Below, piece by piece: positions 23,413 to 33,557 of a stretch of DNA of 64,000 bases. The position numbers and the translations under genes are program-made. Origin of the DNA: Ehretia macrophylla (Eukaryota; Streptophyta; Magnoliopsida; Boraginales; Ehretiaceae); NCBI GenBank assembly GCA_037974665.1, contig CM075783.1, positions 10,979,262-11,043,261 on the forward strand, read 5' to 3'. Numbering within the stretch: position 1 is the first letter of the stretch; each line of letters starts with the position of its first letter. The notes under the pieces are model-generated. The model was not told the DNA's origin. It searched no databases and saw only the letters and a program-made list of their open reading frames with translations.

Positions 23413-23861
23413 TGTCTTGGCTGGAGTTCTTTTTTTTTGCTATCTTGTATATTAGAACCAGTTGTATTGTACATACCTTGAAGTATCTATTGTATAAGAT
23501 GTTATAATGATAATGAAAAGTACAATGCTAGTTTAGTTGTTTTACTTTGGATTATGAGTAGGTTGCTAGTCTAGTTTTATATCAAGTATGCCTATGTATA
23601 GTATAACTTGTTGTATGCTGTTGAAACGGAGGCATATGACTTGTGGTTGGTATGTTGTATGGGGTTGTTTAATATATGGTGTTGGATGTATTGAATGTTG
23701 ATGATGGTTGTGGAGTTGTTGTTGAAATTTGGAGTTTGCTGTGTGATGTTATAAAAGGTTGGTTTAGAGCCCTGATGTCCATATTATAAATGTTATATTG
23801 CTGAAATTCCATTGCGTCTTGATCGATCATAAGTGGGGTCGAGTTGGGGCGTGACATTAAG

Positions 23862-23873
23862 TGGCATTCGAGC
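23862..23873 (+). other. Primer-binding site of G (diverged)
   Basis: TGGCATTCGAGC stands five bases after the LTR end, in place of TGGTATCAGAGC (nine of twelve). It may be a decayed tRNA-iMet site or fit another tRNA. Confidence 0.5.
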
Positions 23874-23939
23874 GCATGTTAGCTGTCAGCCGGGGTATCC
23901 TTGGAATGTGGGTAGTGGTCTTGACATAAATGCATATAC

Positions 23940-24440
23940 TAAGAGTAAAGTGAATTATATGTTAATATGTTTATGTGATTAATTTACTTATGTGACTAAC
24001 TTTCTATGTGATCAATATGTTTTATGTGTTAAGTGAACTAATGTTGTTAATATGCTTTTTGTGATTACGTGCCTTATGTACTCAATGTGTTGTATGCAAC
24101 CAATGTGCATTATGTGATTAATGTGTATTATGTGAGAATTGTGTTTTATGCGATCAAAGTGTCTTGTGTGAAATTAGTTGTTTATGTGGTTTTAATTGTT
24201 TATGACTTGTTTATGTGAAATAACGTGCTTTAGGTGCTCAATGTACTTTAAGTGACCAATGTGAGTTACGTGATCAATTTGTCTTATGTGCAGTTTGTTG
24301 TTTATGTAACTTTAATTGTTTATAACTTGTTTACGTGATATAACCTATTTATGTTATATTTGTTTCATGTGTGCTGAATTGTGTGTCATGTGATAACGTT
24401 GCATTGTATGATCATTGCGCATTAAGTTGTACCTGCCATT
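23940..24440 (+). repeat. Degenerate TATGTGATCAATGTG repeats
   Basis: Many imperfect copies of short units such as TATGTGATTAATGTG, TATGTGATCAATTTG and TTATGTGATAT follow one another. Similar words occur downstream of the primer site in element 1 (3600-3820, 7990-8180) and, less densely, in A (42030-42180), always between primer site and gag position. Confidence 0.6.
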
Positions 24441-26552
24441 TATATTATATAGTTGCATACATGTTTTAACTCTTGAGTGACCTTTTAATGTCAAGGATAG
24501 CTGCAAAAGCTTTCGGAATCAGAGGTAGGCTGTGATTTTTAGTTATTATTATTCTGATAGTTTATCATTGAGATCTTGATTATTATGCTTATGGATTTTA
24601 GTCCAGTTTAATGGATCTGTTCTTGATGTTCCTTTAGCGAGAATGAAGTTGTTCAAGGAAATAACAATGTATCTTGGTGATTATAATTCCTTTTCTTCCC
24701 ATGTTTACCTTGTTATTACTTGGAGATGGATCATAAGTTGAGGTTTCCGTGAGGTTGTGATTAGATAGTTTTGGAGTCTCAACTCAGATTATACTTCTTG
24801 AGGCTATTTTAGAATGAATTTATTTGAGGAATTAGTGTTGTATATTTGTGAATGGAATGAAGTGTAGTATAACATGTATATATTTATACTACTTAGGATT
24901 GCTATTTTATCAAAGGTTATTTTGAAGTGTTGATCTTTAAACCTTAGAGCCAATTAGAGTGACTCCTGACTAAAGCTACTTTATTCGAAGATGTAATTGT
25001 TGGGAGATAGAATTATTTGAGGAAATAAGAATGCATTTTGGTGACTGAACATTTACTTGCCTACATCGAGCTTTTGAGTTCTAGGTGGTATGACTTTCTA
25101 AATTGTTGTTGGGGGGTTCTCTTGTGTTATAATGGGTTAGTATGAATATGTATTGTGTTATCAGATTTTGGAGTCTTCATCAGTGAATCTTGTTTGGTAA
25201 TCGGTGATTTATTTTGTTTAGTGATTGGTCTGGTGCGGAATGTAAATTTTGGAGCGATTGTATGACTTTTTTGGAGAGAGACAGATTGTAGGATTTGATT
25301 TAATGGTGTTTAAGTGTGTAGGTAGGACACCCCTTTTGTGCTTCCTATTTCTATGGGTCTTGTTATTCTCTTCTACTATATTCTTACTTACTTGAGAGAG
25401 AGTTACACTTTTGTGGTATAACAAATGTTTCTTGAAAGTTTTCCTTATTGGATTAATAGAACTTATACTCATTTGACATTGTTTCTATTCTTAACATTCA
25501 TATTTGCTTCTTATAACAATGTCGCTTATTGGAGTTAAGGTTTGAGACTTCTATATTTCATTCTATATCTCGGGCCATTGGTTTCATAATTTCATTTCAT
25601 CATATTACTATTCATTTGAAAGTAATTTGTCCTTTGGTATACCATTTTACTTATTCGAATTCCACTTGCTTGATGTACTCCCTACCTAAGTATATCATTG
25701 TCATTCTTGTTGATCCTTGTTAATCCTATTGTTTTATTATTAAATCCTAAGCCATTACTTTGCTTGTAATTTCTCATTCAATATACTCAGCATTGTCCTT
25801 TCTTATTTATACTTCTTTGGTTATTGCGTGCAGAGATACTCGTTATATTGCCACTCATGTTTTCTATTGAATTAATCATCTCTTATTTCTTAATTTTATT
25901 TTGCCTCAAACAATCATCAAGAATTGAAATGTTTACTTGTTCAGAAATGTTCGTTCAACATACTCAGCATTGTTTTGACTCGTCATCTTCCTTTGTTCGT
26001 ACTTATGTAACTGATAGGTGTTGAGATAGTCCTTATCTTAGTTATCATGCTTTATTATTAAACTATTAGCCTCTTGATTCTTTAACTTGTTTAACCTCTT
26101 GTTCACTTGATTGTTGGCTCAAATATGACTTTTCATATCGTTATTTCCTTGTAAATTTCATAATAGCCATATTTTGACCAATGTCACTTTTGAGATATTC
26201 CCTTGATTAGAATCATTCATGTTATTGTGAATGAGTTTTTAAACCCTCGGGGTGTTCATAGAGCTCTTTTGTGTAGTAGGGGATGATTGATAAATAGTCG
26301 TGTCCTGCTAAGACCTTGGAGTTGTGATTTCTTTCATATGCAATATGATATTAGGTGGGAGTGAATTATGAATTGAGGATTGTCTTGAAATTATGATCAT
26401 CAACTTGCAGTCAAAGCAGTTTATTTCTTTTGAGGTCTTTGTTTAGGTGTCATCCTAAGAGATAAATGGGAACTAAGAGAAGTAGTGTTAAAGTGTAATG
26501 ATTGAGGACTTAGTTATCTATCAGTTGGATAATTGCGCGGCGCAATTGTTTT

Positions 26553-26565
26553 AAGGGGCGGAGAA
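26553..26565 (+). other. Polypurine tract of G
   Basis: AAGGGGCGGAGAA directly before the TGTGATACCCC start of the 3' LTR. Confidence 0.8.
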
Positions 26566-27159
26566 TGTGATACCCCAAATTTGCTCTTATTTGCAATGAC
26601 GTGTTTTGACCTGTTTATATGTTATTTGAATTAAAATATGATAATTATGTGATTATTACGTCTATTATATAATAAGTGAGTATTCATTAAATTTTCATAG
26701 AAATCTGCATTGAAAATTTTATCGTTGATTTTTATGAATAGTATTTGAAGACACATTCGCTAGAATTTTGAAACTAATCTTTTAAACATTTTAAAACCTA
26801 TTCCACGGATATTGATAGACCCGAGTTTGATAAAAAATTGATTCTGAAATGAAATAGAAATTTAAATAGATTTTTCGGGCGAAAAGTAGCATTTTTAAGC
26901 CAAATAGTGATTTCTGCTAAACTTGATTCTTGCATTGACTTTCGTTGACCTAGTATATATTAATATAAATGTATTTATATGTGATATTAAATAATTTTAG
27001 ATTAATTGTGAATTCAAAAGATATTTGAAAATAAATAATATGACTTTTCATCTTCTTTTGCAAAATTGAGTTTTATACCCTAGATGTATGTATATGTATG
27101 CATATGCATTTATATAATTTTTTCAACAATTTTTACTTAGCTAAATATAGTATAAGTGT

Positions 27160-27198
<39 letters not shown>

Positions 27199-28613
27199 TA
27201 AAGGCTTAAAACAACTAAAATAACCAAAGTTGTCAACTTTGACTTTTGCTAAAATGTTAACTTTGCATTATATTAGCTATTATACATACAAAATACACCA
27301 AAATCAGACAAAACACCATAAAAACATACCAAAAAACATGAGCCATGGAGGAAGAGAGAAAAATAGTGTTTTTCAAGGGTTTTCAACCATTTTTGAAGAA
27401 AAAAAAACTAAATTCAAGGCCAAATCATTCCATTCAAAGCTTGTTTTTGCTTGTTGGACACCTATTCTACCTATTTCTAGCCTTAGTTTGCATCAAAGGT
27501 GAGGGAAAACCTAGATATTTTTTTTAAAGTTTGTGTCAATTTTTTGTTGATACATTTCTGGTTGTTATTTTGTTAAATTGATATTAGATTATTGCTAAGT
27601 AGATGATAAGGACCAACTTAGTGTATTTGTAGCCATTTTAAACAGTAGTAGCATATATTTTTATTTTCCATGTATTTAAATTGATAATTTGGCTTATATT
27701 TGAATAATTGTTGTTGTAGAAGTTAAAATTGAGTTGTAGTTGTTTCTACAGGCTTGCTAATTATTTTGTAGTAATGTTGTAATGCCAAATTTTCAATTTG
27801 AATGTCATAGCAAAGGTCAAAAAAATCAGCCATGAGCACATTGTCATTTTTAGCTTGTTGGGCTTGTTTTGGATGGCTTTTGGTTGGTTTTCGAGGGGGT
27901 CAATGTAGTTGCATGTGTGGTTGAGTGATAGGAAAAGGTTCGGGGGTTTTTTGATTAGTAAGTTATAAGTTATGAATTTTAGAAATTTGTGTAGTCTTTC
28001 TTTAAAATGCTAAAATGTTGCCCTTAGTTGGTTGGTGGTGTTTGAGTAGTTATTTCATGGATTATTGTTAAGTAGGTTTGGGTTTGGAAGCATGTTGAAT
28101 GTGTGTTAAGTTGGGTGACCTACTTTGTCATCTAACTTGGTTGTCTTAGTTGTTTAGTTAATGTTATGTTGATTGAAGTATTGTTAACTGATTGATGATT
28201 GATGATGCTCTGGAGGACAACCTACTTTGTTGTCTTATCAGAATATGAGATGTTTATTATTATTTTCATGAGTCTTGATAGTGTGTGTCACCTCTCGGGC
28301 AGCATCGGGCTGTCGGGTTAATAATGACATGACTATCATAAACTACCCCTAGCTCACATGGGCGGAAATACCATGGAGGGAGGGGCTAGATAAGGTACAT
28401 CTGGTATGTATTATGGGAGTTACAAGAAGTTGGTTGAGATCGTGATGGCGTATGGAGCTACATAAACTAGTGTATCCTTTCTCAATTGAATGGTTATTTA
28501 TGTGGCTTGAATTGAAATGTTGATGTTAATGAAGTTTATTGTGTGTTATTGTTCACAGGATGATTTCCCAAGGGGTAAAGTAAATGATTTCAAAACATCT
28601 TTTGAATCCTCAC

Positions 28614-28637
28614 TGAGCTTTGTTATATATAAGCTCA
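28614..28637 (+). promoter_or_regulatory. LTR stem-loop, G 3' LTR
   Basis: TGAGCTT and AAGCTCA are fully complementary around TGTTATATAT. The arm sequence differs from elements 1, B, C, A and F but pairing is kept. Confidence 0.65.
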
Positions 28638-28666
28638 CCCTCATTTGTTTATTGTTATCAAGTGTA

Positions 28667-28753
28667 ACTGAGCCAGGTTTTGGATACGTCCCTCAAGAAG
28701 CTGAGAATGTGCCTTTTGTTGAGGAGTCGTATGTGCCTGGGTCTTATCCATGA
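28667..28753 (+). other. Short frame with acidic tail, G 3' LTR
   Basis: The frame reads VTEPGFGYVPQEAENVPF then VEESYVPGSYP and stop. It lies at the same place, after the stem-loop, as the acidic frames of A, E and F (PQL..V.E.EE). Resemblance to those is limited to a PQ followed by acidic residues and a proline before the stop. No known domain. Confidence 0.35.
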
Positions 28754-29199
28754 TGTCTCGGTTGGAGTTCTTTTTTTTGCTATCTTGTACATTAGAACCA
28801 GTTGTATTGTACTTACTTTGAAGTATGTATTGTATAAGATGTTATAATGATAGTGAAAAAGTACAATGCTAGTTTAGTTGTCTTACTTTGGATTATGAGT
28901 AGGTTGCTAGTCTAGTTTTATATCAAGTATGCCTATGTATAGTATAACTTGTGGTATGTTGTTAAAACGGAGGCATATGACTTGTGGTTGGTATGTTGTA
29001 TGCTTGTTTAATATATGGTGTTGGATGTATTGAATGTTGATGATGGTTGTGGAGTTGTTGTTGAAATTTGGAGTTGGTTGGGTGATGTTATAAAGGGTTG
29101 TTTAGTGCCCTAATGTCCATATTACAAACGTTATATTGCCAAAATTTCATTGTATCCTGACGGATCATAAGTGGGGTCGAGTTGGGGCGTGACAATCTA

Positions 29200-30470
29200 T
29201 AAAAGGCAAGAGTATCTAGTATTAAACCAGTTTTCTCATTAGACTATACTTATGTGTACCAAGCCTATCATGTCATTTGTTCTTGCTGTTTAGCTATAAG
29301 TAACCTTTCGATCACTTTTCCACGAGCCAATATCCTAATTGAGCCCATAGTTCAAGATCTAATGAGTCCAAAAACTCATTCTTGACCATTCTCAATTAGC
29401 ATGGAAGAATAACTAGTAGAGTTCGTTGGTTGGAGATTTTTCACTCAAAAATTTGCAATGGAGTGTTGATATAATACCATGTATTTAAATTAGAACCAAT
29501 TATTGTACCATTCTAACTGATATAAAACATCAGTGTATAAAAGAATAAACAATAACCTGCAATCCTGAAATCTAGTTTTATCGCATGTTCTAAATACATA
29601 AAAGGAATAAACTAATAACTCCTACTGCTCTGGCCCATCCCTAGCATAACAAATGCTCTTCTATTATGTCTCCTTGTTCCTTGAAACCCCTGCAACGATA
29701 TGTAGTAAAGGTTAGTGGTGCCTGAGTCTACAATAGTAGATTCTACCACTAAACATGTTTCATAAACAAGGAATAATAGAGATACTAGATTTGTTCTTAG
29801 CAAGGTATTGAGGACAATCCTGCTTCTAGAGCCTCTTTTGTTTGCACCTGAAACATTTGCCCTTGGGCTTACCATTAGCATTCATCTTAGTTCCACATAT
29901 CTTTCTATCTGACTGTATAAGATGTATCTATGCTGCATCCTCCTTCTCTCCCTAAAGATCCTTTAACAACTACGAAGGGCTCACGCTCAACCCGCTCGTA
30001 AGATACTCGAGCTTAAACTCGGTAAAGGATTCATGCAAAGTTTCAAGGATTAATTTTACCTCACTTGCAGGACTGATCATAGCTCTAAAGATCTTGGCCA
30101 TGGAAATATGCTCTACCATTTGGTGCACATGCGACCCGATAGATGTTTTCTCTGCCATCTTTTTTTACAATCACTCCACACACAAATTTTATTGAGGTAA
30201 CCATGTGGGCCGTAGTATCTATACGTTTGTGTTGAGACCACAAAGTGTCAGACATGGAATCCAACATAATGGTTTTAGCCTTGTCATCGGCTTCCTTCCA
30301 TAGTCTCTCTGCCTCTACACGATCTTCAGATGAATGTAGAAAAACTTGAGGATGAGTTTGATCTAAAACATCCATGAGGCTATGAAAAATGGCAACGAAA
30401 AAATGTTTCGTAGCCATTTGCAAGGATTGGCGACGAAAGGGCGACAAAACGAAATATTTCGTCACCGTTT
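29200..30470 (-). pseudogene. Copia gag, zinc knuckle and protease start
   Basis: On the - strand, 30370-30240 reads MDVLDQTHPQVFLHSSEDR and KAKTIMLDSMSDTLWSQHK, which match the copia gag region around VLDQ.PP and YML.SMS..L. At about 29865-29790 KGKCFRCKQ and DCPQYLAKN form the CCHC knuckle that binds RNA. 29775-29660 carries YETCLVVEST, VDSGTTNLYYISLQGFQGTR, the protease active-site region (W-x-x-D-S-G-A-T-x-H-V in intact relatives). It is broken. Its other half lies beyond element G. Confidence 0.75.
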
Positions 30471-32936
30471 GCTAGCTAAAATGTGTGAAAATTATTTCTT
30501 CCAGAAAAAATTACAAATGGCCGCCATTTGGTAGCCAAACGACGACGAAATAGCGACAATAAAAGATAATTATTGATTAATCACATGGCCACCGTTATCA
30601 TTAATTTTTGTTCGCACCTTAATTACAAAAAAAATGAGAAAAAATAATTATAATATAAAAAAATTATAAATGTGGTCTCCGTTTGGTCGCTATATAGTGA
30701 CCAAATGGCAACCAAAAAAGTAAATATTTCTTTTAAAAAATTTTGGCCGTCCTTTGGTCACTAATGGCGACGAAGGGGCGACAAAGATAATATTTATCTT
30801 AGAAGAGCTATTTAAAATAAATCAGTTAATTATATCAAACAAATTCTATCTTTTACATGATAGTTCGTAGCTCCATGGTGGCGATTGGCCACCAAATGGT
30901 GACAAAAAATAAAATTTTGGTCGCCCTTTAGTCGCCAATGGCTACTAAGAGGCTAGGAAATATTTATGTTCATAAAAAGTTAGGTTGATTTAGAACATAA
31001 GAATTAATAATAACAAATACATTACAAGTTTGTGATAGATCTATTTTCTTTTGATTAAAAAAATATCTTAATGTTTACTTAATGGTATGAAGGTTGTACA
31101 TATTTAAGATATAAGAACATGAAAATGAATTAATGATTAATAATTCTATATTCAAATTAACAAAAGTAGGATTAAGGAAATACAAAGTGAAAAACAATGA
31201 CGATTTTATCATTGTTATTAGTTTTTCGCATACCAATCAAATTCTAATTTCCCACTAACATCAATGAATTAATGTAAATTGAAAAATGCTTATAATAAAA
31301 GATAATATTTAGATTAGAAGAGCTATTTTAAATAAAAGAATTAATTATATCAAACAAATTTTATTTTTTGCATGATAGTTTGTAGCCCCGTGATGGCCAT
31401 TGGCCACCAAATGGCGACAAAAAATAAAATTTTGGTCGCTATTTGGTCGCCAATGGTGACGAAAGGGCGATGAAGTATCCATGTTCATAGAAGGTTAGGT
31501 TGATTTAGAATATAAGAATTAATAATAACAAATACATTACAAGTTTGTGCAAGATCTATTTTGTTTTGATTGAAAATATATTATAAGTTTTACTTAATGG
31601 TATAAAATTGTACATATTTAAGATATAAGAGCATGAAAATGAATTAATGATTAATAATTCTCTATTCTAATTAACAAAAGTAGGATTAATGAAATATAAA
31701 GTGAAAAATAATGAAAATTTTATCATTGTCATTTGTTTTTTTGCAAACCAATCACATTCTAATTTTGAACTAACATCAATGAATTAGTGTAAATTGAAGA
31801 ACGACTATAATAAAAGATAATATTTAGCTTTGAAGTGCTACTTAAAACCAAAGAATTGATTATATGAAACAAATTCTATCTTTTGTATGATAGTTGGTAG
31901 CCCCGTGGTGGCCATTGACCACCAAATGCCGACAAAAAGTAAAATTTTGGTTGCCAATGGCGACGAAGAGGCGACGAAACGTCCATGTTAATAGAATGTT
32001 ATGTAGATTTAGAACATAAGAATTAATAATAACAAATACATTACAAGTTTCTGCTAGATCTATTTTCTTTTGATTAAATATATATTATAAAGTTTACATA
32101 ATGGTATGAAGTTGTACATAGTTAAGATATAAGATAATGAAAATGAATTAATGATTAATAATTCTATATTCTAATTAACAAAAGTAGGATTAATGAAATG
32201 CAAACTGAAAAACAATGAAAATTTTATCATTGTCATTAGTTTTTCGCATACCAATCAAATTCTACTTTCGCACTAACATCAATGAATTAGTGTAAATTAA
32301 AGAATGACTATAATAAAAGATAATATTTAGCTTAGAAAAACTACTTAAAACAAAAAAATTCATTATATGAAATAAATTTTATCTTTTGCATGATAGTTCG
32401 TAGCCCCGTGGTGGCCATTGGCCACCAAATGGCAACAAAAAGTAAAATTTTGGTTGCCCTTTGTCGCCAATGGCGACAAAGGGGTGACGAAACATCCATG
32501 TTCATAGAAAATTATATTGATTTAGAACATAACAATTATTAATAACAAATATATTACAAGTTTATGCTAGATCTATTTTCTTTTGATTGAAAATATATTT
32601 TAAGGTTTACTTAATAGTATAAAGGTTGTACATATTTAAGATACAAGAGCATAAAAATGAATTAATGGTTAATAATTCTATATTCTAAGTAACAACAGTA
32701 TGATTAATGAAATACAAAGTGAAAAACAATAAAGATTTTATCATTGTCATTAGCTTTTCGCATACCAATCAAATTCTAATTTCACACTAACATCAACGAA
32801 TTAGTATAACTTGAAGAATGGCTGTAATAAAAGATAACATTTAGCTTAGAAGAGTTTCTTAAAACAAAAGAATTGACTATATCAAACACATTTTTTCTTT
32901 TACATGATAGTTCGTAGCCACTTTTTCAGGTAGAAA
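30379..32936. mobile_element. Possible CACTA-like non-autonomous DNA element
   Basis: The left edge reads GGCTATGAAAAATGGCAACG. The reverse complement of the right edge (32915-32936) reads TCTACCTGAAAAAGTGGCTA. They share CTA, TGAAAAA, TGGC and ACGAA, and resemble the CACTA(C)AAGAAAAATGGCGACGAA-type ends of plant CACTA (Spm) elements, though the outer bases are not CACTA. Between lie GGCGACGAA-rich palindromes and a tandem array. No transposase is visible. A 3-bp duplication is not clear (ATGA occurs beside both edges). An alternative is a satellite-like array without transposon ends. Confidence 0.35.
30786..32925 (+). repeat. Tandem array of ~510-bp units
   Basis: Units beginning GATAATATTTAGCTTAGAAG start at 30786, 31301, 31816, 32319 and 32833, so periods are 515, 515, 503 and 514 bp; the last copy is partial. 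Each full unit has a GC-richer part (GTGGTGGCCATTGGCCACCA, then TGGTCGCC and GGCGACGAAGGGGCGACGAA) and a 350-bp AT-rich part (GAATTAATAATAACAAATAC, ATTTTATCATTGTCATTAG). Copies are about 85-92% alike by eye. Confidence 0.9.
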
Positions 32937-33240
32937 TGACCTTCTGAGCAAAATGCAAAAGAGTATGTTAATTTTGCATTTTTTCAATAATAGAATTGTT
33001 CATATGAATAAATAAATTCATTTATTTAGAAAAAAAATTAATAATATAAATCAAAAGTTGTTTTTAGATAATATAAAAAATATTTACAAAATTTAATGTT
33101 AAATAAATTTACTTATTTATGAGAAAATCTTCATATTTAATATAAAATTAATTAATTTAAAATTTATTATAACATATTTATATATAATTAAAAACAATAT
33201 AAAACTTATAATAAAAGATATAAATTAACAAAAAAAAAAA
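32937..33240. other. AT-rich stretch without a recognisable feature
   Basis: The sequence is over 80% A+T with poly-A at about 33229-33243. I see no gene or repeat edge here. Confidence 0.6.
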
Positions 33241-33248
33241 AAACTACA

Positions 33249-33392
33249 GCTTGGGGCGACCAAAAGGCTCGAGGCCCTTTGGTCGTGAGCGCTACTTAAA
33301 TCAGAAGGTAGCTCCGCTGCCCGCTGATTTAAGTGGGCGACCAGTGGGCCTCTAAAAACGGGGGGCATAACGTTGCCCCCAGTTTTTAGTAA
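33249..33392. repeat. Cluster of GC-rich inverted repeats
   Basis: Three stem-loops lie side by side: 33257-33285 (CGACCAAAAGG with CCCTTTGGTCG), 33295-33333 (CTTAAATCAG with CTGATTTAAG) and 33352-33389 (CTAAAAACGGGGGGCA with TGCCCCCAGTTTTTAG). GC content is sharply higher than in the AT-rich flanks. It could be one end of a foldback or MITE-like element, possibly related to the GGTCGCC-rich array upstream. Function unknown. Confidence 0.6.
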
Positions 33393-33456
33393 GAAGATTG
33401 TTTTTTTTTTCAAAAAACCTACCCCACCGTACCTCACTCCACCCCACCCGACTTCT

Positions 33457-33462
<6 letters not shown>

Positions 33463-33525
<63 letters not shown>
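33463..33525. repeat. (TA)n microsatellite
   Basis: An uninterrupted run of about 31 TA units, followed by shorter TATATA blocks to about 33555. It sits immediately before LTR C. Confidence 0.95.
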
Positions 33526-33529
<4 letters not shown>

Positions 33530-33557
33530 TGATTTATATATATATAGATATATGTAT

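Larger units (their letters stand above)
21196..23856 (+). repeat. 5' LTR of element G
   Basis: It starts TGTGAGACCCCGAATTTGCT and ends GAGTTGGGGCGTGACA. A local repeat of CCTAGTCCTCGAATATT with its context occurs twice near 21428 and 21510 in this LTR only. From about 22860 it carries the diverged module GGAGGACAACCTACTTTG, near 22960 GGCAGCATTGGGCT, and then the stem-loop at 23275. Confidence 0.9.
23857..26565 (+). mobile_element. Non-coding internal region of element G
   Basis: It runs from the primer site to the purine tract. 23940-24440 is a degenerate array of TATGTGATCAATGTG-like units. 24480-26500 is AT-rich with short unconnected open frames on both strands and no known motif. At 26531-26547 AATTGCG-CGG-CGCAATT forms a perfect seven-base stem just before the purine tract. 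I see no gene. Confidence 0.75.
21196..29194 (+). mobile_element. Non-coding LTR element G (complete by structure)
   Basis: It has two LTRs of 2661 and 2629 bp, a 2709-bp internal region and a perfect 5-bp target duplication, and sits inside a minus-strand copia element. The internal part shows no gag, protease, RT or integrase; it holds degenerate short repeats and AT-rich DNA. The LTRs share modules with the Tekay elements A and F (stem-loop, TGGGGCGTGACA end, pre-polypurine hairpin), so I class it as a large non-autonomous Tekay-related element (LARD-like). LTR identity looks about 93-95% by eye. It is structurally whole but without genes. Confidence 0.85.
26566..29194 (+). repeat. 3' LTR of element G
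   Basis: It starts TGTGATACCCCAAATTTGCT and ends GAGTTGGGGCGTGACA and is collinear with the 5' LTR. It holds a (TA)n run at about 27165-27195 that is much shorter in the 5' LTR, and the stem-loop at 28614-28637. Confidence 0.9.
17096..30470 (-). mobile_element. Very decayed Ty1/copia element, split by element G
   Basis: On the - strand from high to low coordinates: gag with zinc knuckle and protease start (30470-29600), then element G inserted (21196-29194), then integrase, RT and RNase H traces (21195-18970), then a 3' LTR. The split is proven by the ATCTA duplication on both sides of G. A 5' LTR was not found; gag abuts the repeat region at about 30380-30470. Breaks are too many to count by eye, so this is among the oldest insertions here. 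Confidence 0.75.

Noticed and set aside
25218-26024. Several short frames in the G internal region as possible gag remains
   Set aside because: None shows capsid, zinc-knuckle, protease or RT motifs on either strand.
30085-30465. 126-codon minus-strand frame as a host gene
   Set aside because: The VLDQTHPQ and MLDSMSDTLWSQH stretches match copia gag, next to its zinc knuckle and protease start.
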